A stretch of 64,000 nt of DNA from Aestuariimicrobium ganziense (GTDB lineage: Bacteria > Actinomycetota > Actinomycetes > Propionibacteriales > Propionibacteriaceae), in assembly GCF_015352975.1 (NCBI RefSeq), contig NZ_JACYIZ010000001.1:310001-374000 (forward strand). The letters are read 5' to 3'. The notes under the pieces were generated by a model. It did not search any database, had not been told where the DNA came from, and saw only the letters and a list, made by a program, of their open reading frames with translations. The position numbers and the translations under genes were made by a program. How positions within the stretch are numbered: the stretch's first letter is position 1; each line of letters opens with the position of its first letter. Shown in pieces: positions 8,145 through 19,462 of the stretch.

Positions 8145-8840
8145 ATGACCAGCCCAGCCCGCGCCGTGCGCGCCGGCCTCGCCGTCCTCGCCATGGTCGC
8201 GATCGCGGCCTGCGGCAACGAGACCGCCCGCGACACCCCCACCACCACCGCACCGGTCACCAGCGCCGCCCCGAGCACCAGCGCGCCCCAGACCAGTGCC
8301 CCTGAGACCAGTGCCCCTGAGACCAGTGCCCCTGAGACCAGCGCAGCTGAGACCAGTGCAGCCGAGACGTCGGCCGCCCAGACCAGCGCACCGGCCACCA
8401 CCAGCGCCTCCGCCACGAGCACCGCTGCCGCTGCCGGCAACGCGTGCGAACTGCTCACGGTCGAGGAGTTCAACACCGCCACCGGTTCGAAGCTGACCAC
8501 CGCCAAGCCGTCGGAGATCATGGGCTCGTCGCTGTGCACCTACTCCGGCGACAACTCCACGATCGCGGTCAGCCAGATCACTGCCACCGGTGGTATCGCC
8601 CTCGACTCCTTGGTGAAGCAGATCCAGGTGCAGTTCCAGGACTCGACAGTGGTCGAGGCCAGCGTGCCGGGCGCCTCGGAGGCCGTGATGATCCAGGGCA
8701 AGCTCGCCGGTGCCGCCACCGTCGACCTGGTCTACATCAAGGACGGATCCGCACACCAGGTGATCCTCAGCCAGCAGGGCAAGACCGCTGCCCAGCTGAA
8801 GCCGCTGGTCGAGAAGGCTGCCGCCGCGAGGGCCGCCTGA
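8145..8840 (+). CDS. secreted lipoprotein with Thr/Ser/Ala/Pro repeat linker
   Basis: This 231-residue protein starts with a lipoprotein signal: MTSPARAVRAG, a hydrophobic stretch and the lipobox IAAC with Cys23. Residues 30-95 are a low-complexity Thr/Ser/Ala/Pro/Glu linker made of repeated APETS units. A globular domain of about 130 residues follows, with two Cys (ACELLT and SLCTYSG) placed as in DUF3558-type actinobacterial lipoproteins. The linker probably spans the cell wall and presents the domain outside. Function is unknown. GAGGAG precedes the ATG. A strong hairpin terminates the gene against the convergent acnA. Confidence 0.85.
   Translation: MTSPARAVRAGLAVLAMVAIAACGNETARDTPTTTAPVTSAAPSTSAPQTSAPETSAPETSAPETSAAETSAAETSAAQTSAPATTSASATSTAAAAGNACELLTVEEFNTATGSKLTTAKPSEIMGSSLCTYSGDNSTIAVSQITATGGIALDSLVKQIQVQFQDSTVVEASVPGASEAVMIQGKLAGAATVDLVYIKDGSAHQVILSQQGKTAAQLKPLVEKAAAARAA
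8298..8372 (+). repeat. tandem 15-bp repeats inside the lipoprotein gene
   Basis: Five consecutive 15-bp units are seen. The first two are identical (GCCCCTGAGACCAGT), the third differs at one base and the last two diverge further. Each encodes Ala-Pro/Ala-Glu-Thr-Ser. Because the unit is a multiple of three, copy-number change would lengthen or shorten the surface linker without breaking the frame. Confidence 0.8.
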
Positions 8841-8858
8841 GCCAGCACCGACCACCCG

Positions 8859-8894
8859 CGATCGCCCCCACCGCTTCGGCGGTGGGGGCGATCG
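8859..8894. terminator. bidirectional terminator between the lipoprotein gene and acnA
   Basis: A perfect 16-bp stem (CGATCGCCCCCACCGC and its complement) closes a TTCG tetraloop. It lies 18 nt after the lipoprotein stop and 22 nt after the acnA stop on the other strand. There is no long T-tract, as is common in high-GC genomes. Confidence 0.85.
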
Positions 8895-8916
8895 TCTCGT
8901 CCGGGGCCGGGCCGGC

Positions 8917-11595
<2,679 letters not shown>

Positions 11596-11631
11596 CTGAC
11601 TGTCCTGCTCCTCACTGAGACCGGGGAAAAC

Positions 11632-11649
11632 TATCTTGATGTCAAGATA
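11632..11649. promoter_or_regulatory. 18-bp palindromic operator upstream of acnA
   Basis: TATCTTGA-TG-TCAAGATA is a perfect 8+8 inverted repeat with a 2-bp spacer, 37 nt upstream of the acnA start. On the minus strand it contains TTGACA, so it may overlap the -35 element. Its size fits a dimeric TetR- or MarR-type repressor. Aconitase genes in other actinobacteria are controlled by TetR-type AcnR, but this sequence is not the known AcnR box, so the regulator is not identified. Confidence 0.65.
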
Positions 11650-11690
11650 TCATGGACGGCGTCCTCGCGGCGCCACCCAGGCCCAGTCTG

Positions 11691-12884
11691 CTACATGCGC
11701 TGCAGCAGGGCCACCGACTCGAAGTGGTGGGTCATGCCGAACAGGTCGAATGCGCGCAGTTGGGTCGTCCGGTAGCCGGCTCGCTCGAACAGGCCCAGGT
11801 CGCGGGCGAAGCTTGCCGGGTCGCACCCGACGTGGACGATGGCTCGAGCACCGAGTCCGGCGACGTGGCGCACCACCTTCGCCCCGGCTCCAGCCCGCGG
11901 CGGGTCGAGCACGACCAGGTCGACCCTGCGGGGCAGCCGGGCCAACGCTCGCTCCAACGGCGCCGCGATGAACCGGGCCTCGGGCACGTTCTCGCGCGCC
12001 AGCGCGACCGCCGAGCGCGAGGTCTCGACGCCAACCACCTCGGCACCGGCATCGACCAGCGCCCCGGCGAACAGCCCGACGCCGCAGTACAGGTCGAGCG
12101 CCCGCTCTCCCGGACGAGGCTCGAGCATCCGCAGCACCGTGCCCACCAGCACCTCGGCTGCGCGCGGGTGCACCTGCCAGAAGCCGTCAGCCCTGACCCG
12201 ATCGCGTCGTCCCAGCACGGCGTGAGCGACCACGTCAGCACCCCTGATCACCTGACGGTCGGCCAGGACCGTCGGCGGATCGGCGGCCACCACCTGCACC
12301 ACCTCGGCCTGGTGCGCTTCGGCGACCTGTACCAACTCCTCCACCGAGGGGCCGGGAGCGGCGATCAGGCAGCCATGATCGGGCAGCGGCACCACCTCGT
12401 GGCTGCGGTGGGCGCGCAGGCCGACGCGGGTTCGTCCGTCGGCATCGCGGGCGGTGCGGTACTGCATCCGCGTGCGCCAGCCCACCACCGGCTCGACCGG
12501 TTCGACCTCGACCGCCTCGACCAGCGCTGGTTCCACGCGCGAGAGTCGGGTCAGCTGGTCGCGCAGCACCTGGGTCTTCAGCCCCGACTGGGCTGCCGGG
12601 TCGACGTGCTGCAGGTCGCAACCACCGCAGCGGTGCGCGATCGGGCAGGGTGCCGAGACCCGATGTGGTGAGGGCTCGAGCACCTCGACGGCATCACCCC
12701 GCCAGAAGCTCGCGTGGCTGGTGTCGGTCAGCCGCACCATCACCCGTTCACCGGCCAGGGCGTGGCGAACGAACACCACCCGCCCCTCGTGGCGGGCCAC
12801 CCAGTGACCACCGTGGGCGATCGGCCCGACCTCGAGCGGTCCGATCAGTTGCCCCGGGACGGCGGCACCGCCCTCAGCCGGCAC
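11691..12884 (-). CDS. class I SAM-dependent RNA methyltransferase (TRAM domain, RumA/TrmA type)
   Basis: This 397-residue enzyme is predicted to methylate C5 of a uridine in tRNA or rRNA. Order of parts: TRAM domain (LEVGPIAHGGHWVARHEGRV) at the N-terminus, an iron-sulfur motif C-x6-C-x2-C in CPIAHRCGGC, the SAM-binding LDLYCGVGLFAG, the motif LDPPRAGAG, and the catalytic Cys in HVGCDPASFARD. The start is uncertain. GTG at 12884 overlaps the stop of the APC permease by 11 nt; ATG at 12929 would overlap more deeply. The pairing with the permease and TrkA genes matches Rv2689c-Rv2692. Confidence 0.9.
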   Translation of the reverse strand: MPAEGGAAVPGQLIGPLEVGPIAHGGHWVARHEGRVVFVRHALAGERVMVRLTDTSHASFWRGDAVEVLEPSPHRVSAPCPIAHRCGGCDLQHVDPAAQSGLKTQVLRDQLTRLSRVEPALVEAVEVEPVEPVVGWRTRMQYRTARDADGRTRVGLRAHRSHEVVPLPDHGCLIAAPGPSVEELVQVAEAHQAEVVQVVAADPPTVLADRQVIRGADVVAHAVLGRRDRVRADGFWQVHPRAAEVLVGTVLRMLEPRPGERALDLYCGVGLFAGALVDAGAEVVGVETSRSAVALARENVPEARFIAAPLERALARLPRRVDLVVLDPPRAGAGAKVVRHVAGLGARAIVHVGCDPASFARDLGLFERAGYRTTQLRAFDLFGMTHHFESVALLQRM

Positions 12885-14892
12885 TGGACCGGTCCGTGAC
12901 TCCCACCCGGCGCCACGGCTGCGGGTCATGGGGAACCGGGACGGCATCGGCGGAACTGCGCAGCTGGTAGGGCACCGAGGTGACCATGACGCCCTGCATG
13001 AAGTGCAGCCTGGTGCGGATGAGCAGGGCGGTCTGGTTGTGCAGCATGTGCTCCCACCAGTGCCCCACGACGTACTCGGGGATGTAGACACTCACCACGT
13101 CGCGCGGGTTCTCGGTACGCATCGCTCGGATGTGGTCGATGAAGGGGGTGGTGACCTCGCGGTAGGGCGAGGCGATCACCTTCAGCGGCACGTCGAGGTC
13201 GGCGGCCTGCCACTGTTCGAGCAGAGTGCGGGTCTCGTCGGGGTCGATCGACACCATGACCGCCTCGAGCGAGGAGCCGACAGCGGCCTTGGCGAACATC
13301 ACCGCACGCACCGTGGGCTTGTTGAACTGGTTGACGAACACCACGTTGCGCACACGGCTGGGCAGCACCCGGTCGGACTCGTCGCGGTAGGCGAGTTCGC
13401 GGGCCACGGCGCTGTAGTGGCGGCTGATCAGCTTCATCGCCATGAACACCACGACCATGGCGATGATGGCCAGGTAGGCGCCGTGGGTGAACTTGCTGAT
13501 CAGCACGATCACCAGCACCGTGCCCGTCATCGCCAGGCCGACACCGTTGATCACCCGCGAGCGTTGCATCTGGCGTCGCACACCGGGGTCGGCCTCGGTG
13601 GCCAGACGCCTCGTCCAGTGCCGCAGCATCCCCCACTGGCTGACGGTGAACGAGACGAAGACCCCGACCACGTAGAGCTGGATCAGCGCGGTCACCGAGG
13701 CATTGAAGATCAGCACCAACCCGATGGCGGCCAGGGCCAGGGCGACGATGCCGTTGGAGTAGGCCAGCCGGTCGCCCCGGGTGTGCAACTGACGCGGCAG
13801 GTAGCCGTCACGGGCGAGGATCGAGCCGAGCACCGGGAAGCCATTGAAGGCGGTGTTCGCAGCCAGGAACAGGATCAGCATGGTGACCGCGACCATGAAG
13901 TAGAAGGCCGGTCTGAAGTCGTCGTAGAAGACAACCCGGGCCAATTGGCCCATCACCGTGCTGCCGGGCTCGTGACGAATGCTGCCGTCGGGCAGTCGGT
14001 AGATCGACCCGCCGCGGTCGTCGACCAGGTGCACCTTGGTGAGGTTGGCCAGAGTGATGATGCCGAGCAGCATCACCACCGCGATCGATCCCAGCAGGGC
14101 GAGCGTGGTGGCCGCGTTGCGGCTCTTCGGGGGCTTGAAGGCCGGCACGCCGTTCGAGATCGCCTCGACACCGGTCAGCGCGGCACAACCGGACGAGAAC
14201 GAACGCGCCAGCAGCGCGACCATGGCGAAGCCAGTGAAGTTGTCGTAGGCCGAGGTGCCGATCACCTCCCAGTCCGCGGTCGGTGAGCGCAGGTCTTGTC
14301 CGAGCACGAAGATCCTCGCCAAGCCCCACAGGGTCATCCCGATGACGCCCACCATGAAGCAGTAGGTGGGAATGGCGAAGATCGTCCCCGACTCGCGCAC
14401 TCCACGCAGGTTGAGCGCCATCAGCACCGCGATCACCGCGGCGGCGATCCAGCCCTCGTGCCCACGGATGAAGGGCAGCATGGCCTCGGCGTTCTGCACC
14501 CCGGACGAGACCGACACCGCCACCGTGAGCACATAGTCGACCAGCAGCGCACTGGCCACGGTGAGGCCGGCGTTGGGGCCGATGTTGACCGTGGCGACCT
14601 CGTAGTCCCCGCCACCACTGGGGTAGGCGTGCACGTTCTGGCGGTACGACAGGATCACCACGAACATCACCACGGCGACGACCAGGGCGATCTTCCACGA
14701 GAACGCGAAACCGGCCATGCCGGCCAGCGACAGGGTGAGCAGGATCTCGTCCGGCGCATAGGCCACCGAGCTCAGCGCGTCCGAGGCGAACACCGGCAGG
14801 GCGATCCGCTTCGGCAGCAGCGTCTCACCCAACTGGGTGCTGGCGAGTTTCCTGCCGACCAGGAGCCGTTTGAGCGCTGAGGCTGCATGCAC
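12874..14892 (-). CDS. APC family permease
   Basis: The 672-residue membrane protein has about twelve hydrophobic segments in residues 30-480 and a hydrophilic C-terminal domain of about 180 residues. The N-terminal half contains PVFASDALSSVAYAPDEIL and YRQNVHAYPSGGGDYEVA, typical of a branch of the amino acid-polyamine-organocation superfamily often found beside trkA genes. The C-terminal region resembles the cytoplasmic tail of KUP-like or cation-associated APC transporters. It is divergent from two TrkA proteins, so a link to K+ or cation handling is plausible, but the substrate is not shown. The ATG at 14892 fits; the gene is translationally coupled to the methyltransferase downstream. 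Confidence 0.92.
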   Translation of the reverse strand: MHAASALKRLLVGRKLASTQLGETLLPKRIALPVFASDALSSVAYAPDEILLTLSLAGMAGFAFSWKIALVVAVVMFVVILSYRQNVHAYPSGGGDYEVATVNIGPNAGLTVASALLVDYVLTVAVSVSSGVQNAEAMLPFIRGHEGWIAAAVIAVLMALNLRGVRESGTIFAIPTYCFMVGVIGMTLWGLARIFVLGQDLRSPTADWEVIGTSAYDNFTGFAMVALLARSFSSGCAALTGVEAISNGVPAFKPPKSRNAATTLALLGSIAVVMLLGIITLANLTKVHLVDDRGGSIYRLPDGSIRHEPGSTVMGQLARVVFYDDFRPAFYFMVAVTMLILFLAANTAFNGFPVLGSILARDGYLPRQLHTRGDRLAYSNGIVALALAAIGLVLIFNASVTALIQLYVVGVFVSFTVSQWGMLRHWTRRLATEADPGVRRQMQRSRVINGVGLAMTGTVLVIVLISKFTHGAYLAIIAMVVVFMAMKLISRHYSAVARELAYRDESDRVLPSRVRNVVFVNQFNKPTVRAVMFAKAAVGSSLEAVMVSIDPDETRTLLEQWQAADLDVPLKVIASPYREVTTPFIDHIRAMRTENPRDVVSVYIPEYVVGHWWEHMLHNQTALLIRTRLHFMQGVMVTSVPYQLRSSADAVPVPHDPQPWRRVGVTDRSSAG

Positions 14893-15017
14893 GGCGCAAC
14901 TGTAGACCTGTCAGGTCCATGCATCTCGACCCAGGTGCGAACCACTCGTCACGGTTCGGTTGCGATAGCGTGAGCGCAGGCATCCCCCCAGCGAGTTGGA
15001 CCGGTGAGGAGGAACGG

Positions 15018-15680
15018 GTGCACATCATCATCATGGGCTGCGGCCGCGTCGGTGCGAGCCTCGCCAAGAGCCTCGAGAAGCGAGGCCACTCGGTCGCGGT
15101 GATCGACGTCGACGTCGACTCGTTCCGCCGCCTGGGACCCGACTTCCGAGGACGCACCGTCAAGGGTGTCGGCTTCGACCGCGAGGTGCTCGCCGAGGCC
15201 GGCATCCGCGAGGCGGACGGGTTCGCCGCCGTCTCCAGCGGCGACAACTCCAACATCCTGGCCGCCCGCGTGGTGCGTGAGCAGTTCGGTGTGCACAACG
15301 TCGTGGCCAGGATCTACGACCAGGGCCGCGCCGAGGTCTACGAGCGACTCGGCATTCCGACGGTCGCCACCGTGCGCTGGGCCGCCAACCAGGTGCTCCG
15401 CCGCCTGCTGCCCGAGGGGTCGGAGCCGGTCTGGCGCGACCCGGCCGGGCTGGTGCGGCTGGTGCAGATGCACACCCACCATGACTGGGTGGGGCGCAAG
15501 GTGCACGCCATCCAGAGCCAGGTCGGCACCCCGCTGCCGTTCGTGGTGCGCTTCGGCAAGGGAGTCGTGCCCGACTCCGACACCATCCTGCAGGACGGCG
15601 ACCTGTTGTTCGTGGCCTGCAGCACCGAGCGGGTCAGCGAACTCGAGGCGATCTTCGCCCGGCCGCCCGCCCGCCACTGA
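15018..15680 (+). CDS. trkA: TrkA family potassium uptake protein (first of a pair)
   Basis: TrkA/Ktr proteins are cytoplasmic regulatory subunits of K+ transporters that bind NAD(H) or ATP. The 220-residue product has a Rossmann RCK-N domain starting IIIMGCGRVGASLAKSL and an RCK-C domain from about residue 140 (GRKVHAIQSQVGTPLP). The GTG at 15018 is chosen because AGGAGG lies 6 nt before it and the Rossmann strand begins at once. It is followed after 27 nt by a second trkA, the arrangement of ceoB-ceoC in mycobacteria. No membrane TrkH subunit is in the window; the divergent APC permease is the nearest transporter. Confidence 0.94.
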   Translation: MHIIIMGCGRVGASLAKSLEKRGHSVAVIDVDVDSFRRLGPDFRGRTVKGVGFDREVLAEAGIREADGFAAVSSGDNSNILAARVVREQFGVHNVVARIYDQGRAEVYERLGIPTVATVRWAANQVLRRLLPEGSEPVWRDPAGLVRLVQMHTHHDWVGRKVHAIQSQVGTPLPFVVRFGKGVVPDSDTILQDGDLLFVACSTERVSELEAIFARPPARH

Positions 15681-15707
15681 CTTCCACCCACCACCCAGGA
15701 GTGACAC

Positions 15708-16397
15708 ATGCGCGTCGCCATCGTCGGGGCCGGGAACGTCGGCCGCTCCATCGCCCGTGAGCTGATCGCCAACGGCCACCAGGTGCTGCTGATCGACCGC
15801 GACCCCAAGGCCCTCAAGACCGAGTCGGTGCCCGAGGCCGAGTGGCTGCTGGCCGACGCCTGCGAACTCGACTCGCTCGAGGAGGCCGGCATCGACTCGT
15901 GCGACGTGTCGATCGCTGCGACCGGCGACGACAAGGCCAACCTGGTGCACTCGTTGCTCGCCAAGGCCGAGTTCGGGGTGCCGCGCACCGTCGGACGCGT
16001 CAACCACCCCGGCAACGAGTGGATGTTCAACGAGGTCTGGGGCGTCGACGTCGCGGTCTCGACCCCGCGACTGATGTCGGCCCTGGTCGAAGAGGCGGTC
16101 AGCGTCGGCGACCTGGTCAGGCTGATGTCGTTCAACAAGGGCAACCAGGCCAAGAACTCGGCCAACCTGGTCGAGATCACCCTGCCCAGGGACGCCGCCT
16201 CGGTGGGTCACCTGGTGCGCGACTTCACCTTCCCCGGTGACGCGGTGATGGTGGCGATCGTGCGCGACGGGGCCCCGCTGCCGCCGGAGAAGGACGGCGC
16301 CATCGAGGCCGGCGACGAGTTGCTGTTCATCGTCTCACCGGAGTTCGAGCCGAGCCTGAAGCAGATGCTGGCACCGACGGTGAAGCCGACCGCCTGA
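15708..16397 (+). CDS. trkA: TrkA family potassium uptake protein (second of a pair)
   Basis: This 229-residue paralogue of the preceding gene has the RCK-N loop IVGAGNVGRSIARELI at the N-terminus, an acidic IDRDPKAL at the end of the second strand for the nucleotide ribose, and an RCK-C domain in the last 80 residues. AGGAG precedes the ATG by 7 nt. The two proteins probably form a mixed ring that gates a K+ transporter. It converges on the OB-fold gene with a 33-nt gap in which I see no hairpin. Confidence 0.94.
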   Translation: MRVAIVGAGNVGRSIARELIANGHQVLLIDRDPKALKTESVPEAEWLLADACELDSLEEAGIDSCDVSIAATGDDKANLVHSLLAKAEFGVPRTVGRVNHPGNEWMFNEVWGVDVAVSTPRLMSALVEEAVSVGDLVRLMSFNKGNQAKNSANLVEITLPRDAASVGHLVRDFTFPGDAVMVAIVRDGAPLPPEKDGAIEAGDELLFIVSPEFEPSLKQMLAPTVKPTA

Positions 16398-16430
16398 GCG
16401 CACGACCTCCGCTGTGACGTGGGGACGAGT

Positions 16431-16808
16431 TCAGTCGAGCAGTTCGTACTGCGGGTTGTAGATCACCCGGCGCCCGTTGTCGTCGGCCAACCGACCCTCG
16501 ACCCGCAGCCGTCGCCCGGGTTCGATGCCCGGGATCTCGCGGCGACCCATCCAGATCAGCGTCACCACACCGGTGCCGTCGTCGAGCGACACCTCGAGCC
16601 AACGCCTGGCCGAGCGAGGGCTGACCGCCACCATCGAGATCTGCCCCTGGAGCACGACCCGTGAGCGCACCGTGCACTCCGCCACCGGCGAGGCACCCGC
16701 GCGTTGCGCCTCAGCGGCCAGGTCGTCGTGGGCCAGCTCGGTCTGGCTGGCGGTGAGCCGCTTCCAGGCCCGGGCCAACGGGCTGGACGGCTTGGCTGAC
16801 TGGGGCAT
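16431..16808 (-). CDS. OB-fold nucleic acid binding domain protein
   Basis: The 125-residue protein carries one OB-fold of about 75 residues at its C-terminal end (VVLQGQISMVAVSP to DDNGRRVIYNPQYELLD), similar to the anti-codon or RecG-like OB family. The motif WLEVSLDDGTGVVTLIWMGR is typical. A Lys/Arg-rich helical segment precedes it. Its role is unknown; single-stranded nucleic acid binding is inferred from the fold. It is the last gene of the DUF3093-dut-DUF3710 run, 3 nt after the DUF3710 stop, in the same order as Rv2694c near Rv2696c-Rv2698. Confidence 0.85.
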   Translation of the reverse strand: MPQSAKPSSPLARAWKRLTASQTELAHDDLAAEAQRAGASPVAECTVRSRVVLQGQISMVAVSPRSARRWLEVSLDDGTGVVTLIWMGRREIPGIEPGRRLRVEGRLADDNGRRVIYNPQYELLD

Positions 16809-16811
16809 GGG

Positions 16812-17603
16812 TCAGCGCCCTTCGGTACCCTCGGCCTCGGCCAGCATCGCCTCGGGCAGGGTCATCGCGATCACGTCACCGGGCACCATCGGGGCGTCAT
16901 GACGGCGCACCACGATGTTGCGGTAGAACTCCAGGAAAAGCTCGGCGGTGTCAGCAGCCGGCCCGTCGGGCAGCGCCGCCTCACCCATCAGTACACCGCG
17001 CAGCAGCCAGCGCGGACCCTGGGTCAGCCAAGTACGCGAGATGTGCAGGCCCTGCTGCTCGCCGTCCTCGCCGATGACCGGGATCTCACGACGCACCTCG
17101 TCGCCGAAGGGTCCGTCGGCCAGTTCGGCGGCACCATCCTGCTCGAGCGCAGCCGCCATGATCGCCTGCGCCACGTCGGCGACCATCGAGGTCGAGGCCG
17201 GGGCGGCGAACAGGGCCACCTCGAGCGCCGAACGCTCGTACATCACCAGTGCGCTCTGCACCTGGTTGGTGGCCTGGTCGACCTGCAGTTGCACCTGCAT
17301 CCCGTCGAAGGGGGTCAGGACGACCGCCCCGAAGTCGAGCCGATCGATGTCGTCGGCATCGAGGTCGACCTCGGAGATGTCGAACGGACCGTCGTCGCGC
17401 AGGTCGTGGTCGACCTCATCGAGGTCGGCATCCAGCTCCTCGGTGTCGGGGACGAGCTCGTCATCGTCCTCGTCCTCGTCGAGGTCGTCATCATCCACGT
17501 CGTCCAGCTCGTCGTCGAGTTCGTCGTCCTCACGTTCGTCGGGGGTGGCTGGGCTGGCGACCAGTTCCTCGTCGGTGCTGCGCTTCCTGCGGCCGAAGAT
17601 CAC
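16812..17603 (-). CDS. DUF3710 domain-containing protein
   Basis: The 263-residue protein begins with a basic MIFGRRKRS, continues with about 60 strongly acidic residues (runs of Glu and Asp, residues 20-75) and ends with the DUF3710 domain (GPFDISEVDLDADDIDRLDF onward). The domain appears only in actinobacteria and has no known function. The acidic region is low in complexity and probably disordered. The start is GTG at 17603. It is 37 nt behind dut and nearly touches the OB-fold gene, so the three are likely one transcript. Confidence 0.88.
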   Translation of the reverse strand: MIFGRRKRSTDEELVASPATPDEREDDELDDELDDVDDDDLDEDEDDDELVPDTEELDADLDEVDHDLRDDGPFDISEVDLDADDIDRLDFGAVVLTPFDGMQVQLQVDQATNQVQSALVMYERSALEVALFAAPASTSMVADVAQAIMAAALEQDGAAELADGPFGDEVRREIPVIGEDGEQQGLHISRTWLTQGPRWLLRGVLMGEAALPDGPAADTAELFLEFYRNIVVRRHDAPMVPGDVIAMTLPEAMLAEAEGTEGR

Positions 17604-17640
17604 GAAACGAACTCCTTCTGGGGCGATGAACTCATCAAGC

Positions 17641-18120
17641 CTACCAACCGGTGATGCCGCCCGAGGATCCGTGGCCGCGCTCCCCCCGCACCGAGGCCGG
17701 CAGCTCGTCCACCACCTCGAAGACCGGCGACTCGACCTTCTGGACGACCAGTTGGGCGATCCGGTCGCCCTTGCTCAGGCGCACCGTCTCGCGTGGGTCG
17801 AGGTTGACCAGGTTGATCATGACCTCGCCGCGATAGCCGGCGTCGACGGTGCCGGGAGCGTTGACGATGCTGAGCCCGTGGCGCGTGGCCAGACCAGATC
17901 GCGGGTGCACGAAGCCGGCATGACCGGGCGGCAGGGCGATGGCGATGCCGGTGCGCACCAGCGCGCGCTCACTGGGGGCGAGCACCACGTCTTCGGCACA
18001 GGCCAGGTCGGCACCCGCGTCGAGCGGGTGGGCGAAGTTCGGCACGACGGCATCGGGGTCGATCCGCTGCACCAGGACGGTGGGCTGGGACGTCATGGGA
18101 CCAGTGTCGGACTCGGTCAT
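17641..18120 (-). CDS. dut: dUTP diphosphatase
   Basis: Dut hydrolyses dUTP to dUMP, keeping uracil out of DNA and supplying dTMP synthesis. The 159-residue trimeric-type enzyme has all five motifs: [41 protein letters not shown] and a C-terminal [10 protein letters not shown] that closes over the substrate. The ATG at 18120 overlaps the DUF3093 stop as ATGA; another in-frame ATG is at 18084 (MTSQPTVLV). The gene order DUF3093-dut-DUF3710-OB-fold is conserved in actinobacteria. Confidence 0.97.
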   Translation of the reverse strand: MTESDTGPMTSQPTVLVQRIDPDAVVPNFAHPLDAGADLACAEDVVLAPSERALVRTGIAIALPPGHAGFVHPRSGLATRHGLSIVNAPGTVDAGYRGEVMINLVNLDPRETVRLSKGDRIAQLVVQKVESPVFEVVDELPASVRGERGHGSSGGITGW

Positions 18121-18581
18121 GTCGTGGCCTCGGCGACCTGGTGGCCGGCCAACGCGTTGACCGCAGCAGCCAACTCGTCGGGGCGACGGCTGCTGACCAG
18201 CCAACTGGGGTGCGGGTCGGACGGGTCGTCCAGCACGATGCGCACGCTGTGACCCAGCCAGGGCCTGAGCACCAGGTGGTCACCGGTGCGGGCCGCGCGT
18301 GCCATGGCGTCACGGGTCTGGGCCGGATCGAGCGCTTCCGCCGAGGCGATCCACTCCCCCTCGACCCGGGCGCCACCGGCCTGCAGCGAGCGCTCGTCCA
18401 CCTCGACCGTGGCGCGCGACCACTGCCACAACACCAGCGAGGTCAACCCGAGGGCCACCACCAGGCTGGCCAATCCCCAACGGTCGCCCAGGATCGCCCA
18501 GACGGCGACGACGAAGCTCCCGGCCAGCGGAAGGGCGACGGCCCACCACCAGGCGGGCACGTGCAGTCGCTCTGCGTACAT
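18117..18581 (-). CDS. DUF3093 family membrane protein
   Basis: The 154-residue protein opens with [13 protein letters not shown], the usual start of the DUF3093 family, and has two close hydrophobic segments in residues 9-55. The rest is a soluble domain with [18 protein letters not shown] and a final basic and Ala-rich helix. Function is unknown. The ATG at 18581 sits 7 nt after TAGCCT on its own strand, so the mRNA is probably leaderless. It overlaps dut by 4 nt (ATGA). Confidence 0.87.
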   Translation of the reverse strand: MYAERLHVPAWWWAVALPLAGSFVVAVWAILGDRWGLASLVVALGLTSLVLWQWSRATVEVDERSLQAGGARVEGEWIASAEALDPAQTRDAMARAARTGDHLVLRPWLGHSVRIVLDDPSDPHPSWLVSSRRPDELAAAVNALAGHQVAEATT

Positions 18582-18648
18582 GGCGATCAGGCTACCGACT
18601 CGGCCACGAGGTGCAGTTCGGGGGCCGGCAGACCCTAGGATTGGGCGC

Positions 18649-18918
18649 ATGAGCACCTCGGAGAAGCTCCTGAACAAGGTCTACGCCGCAGCCATCGGCG
18701 GCGTGGTCACGCTGGTGACCCAGAAGATCCTCGCGCAGGCATGGAAGCTGGCCACCGGCGAGGAGCCGCCCGAACCCACCAATCCCGAGGTGCCGGCGAC
18801 CACCGCCTTCGTCTGGGCGATGGCCAGCGGTGTCGGCGTGGGTGCCGCCCAGTTGGCGATCAAGCGGATGAACGCGCGTCGCTCGTGGGTGCGCCAGCAG
18901 GTCGACAAGGCCAGCTGA
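18649..18918 (+). CDS. DUF4235 domain-containing small membrane protein
   Basis: The 89-residue protein contains two hydrophobic helices (around residues 13-30 and 52-70) and the DUF4235 sense pattern YAAAIGGVVTLVTQKILAQ followed by W..A.G..PPEP. The family is common in actinobacteria and of unknown function. The ATG at 18649 is 7 nt behind TAGGAT (18636-18641), another predicted leaderless start. It is transcribed away from the DUF3093 gene and toward the DUF4193 gene. Confidence 0.85.
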   Translation: MSTSEKLLNKVYAAAIGGVVTLVTQKILAQAWKLATGEEPPEPTNPEVPATTAFVWAMASGVGVGAAQLAIKRMNARRSWVRQQVDKAS

Positions 18919-18953
18919 GCGAGCGCACACGCCGCCGGCCCGCTGAGGCCGCC

Positions 18954-19250
18954 TCAGACGCAGTCGACGCAGTAGCTCTGGCCCTTGCGCTCCTCGGCGA
19001 GCTGGCTGCGGTTCTTCACCAGGAAGCACGAGGCACAGGTGAACTCGTCAGCCTGACGGGGCAGCACCCGGACGGTCAGCTCCTCGTGGGAGAGGTCGGC
19101 GCCCGGCAGTTCGAACGCTTCCGCGGCCTCGACCTCGTCCTCGTCGACCTTGCCTGAGTTCTTGTCGTTGCGGCGACTCTTGAGCTCCTCGATGGAGTCC
19201 TCGTTCATCTCCTCGTCGGTCTTGCGTGGTGCGTCGTAATCAGTCGCCAT
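18954..19250 (-). CDS. DUF4193 family zinc-ribbon protein
   Basis: The 98-residue protein starts MATDYDAPRKTDEEMNEDS, the hallmark N-terminus of DUF4193, is acidic and disordered in its first half, and ends with two CxxC pairs (CASC and CVDC) that should bind one zinc. The family is actinobacterial and lies near sigA in many genomes; a role in transcription has been suggested but is not established here. The frame extends upstream, but the conserved MATDYD start at 19250 is clearly the right one. Confidence 0.9.
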   Translation of the reverse strand: MATDYDAPRKTDEEMNEDSIEELKSRRNDKNSGKVDEDEVEAAEAFELPGADLSHEELTVRVLPRQADEFTCASCFLVKNRSQLAEERKGQSYCVDCV

Positions 19251-19298
19251 CTGCGTGCCTCTCCCTCGTCCTGCCCTGCCGCGCCGCGGTGTCGCGCA

Positions 19299-19313
19299 CA
19301 TGTGTATCACATG
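19299..19313. promoter_or_regulatory. short inverted repeat upstream of the DUF4193 gene
   Basis: CATGTG-TAT-CACATG lies 49 nt before the DUF4193 start. It could be an operator half-site pair overlapping the promoter. The rest of the 212-nt gap between the two divergent genes shows the DUF6458 promoter TAGCGT (19413-19418) and a small hairpin at 19430-19446 (GGCTCC-ACGTG-GGAGCC) near the expected 5' end of that mRNA. Confidence 0.3.
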
Positions 19314-19462
19314 CGGCAAAGGCCCCACGCCCATGGCCCCCCGCACTGGGACACACCACCCGCAGGGGTGGCCTCACCGCGCGCCGTCAGTGTGACGCAG
19401 AACTCACTGGGCTAGCGTTTCCGGCAGGTGGCTCCACGTGGGAGCCGGTAAGGAGTACAGCC

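Noticed and set aside
8290..8375. CRISPR-like repeat array
   Set aside because: The repeats are 15 bp, directly adjacent, have no spacers and encode a protein linker.
12928..14286. A 452-codon frame antisense to the APC permease
   Set aside because: Composition is dominated by His, Asp, Gln and Gly, and the opposite strand encodes a clear membrane protein.
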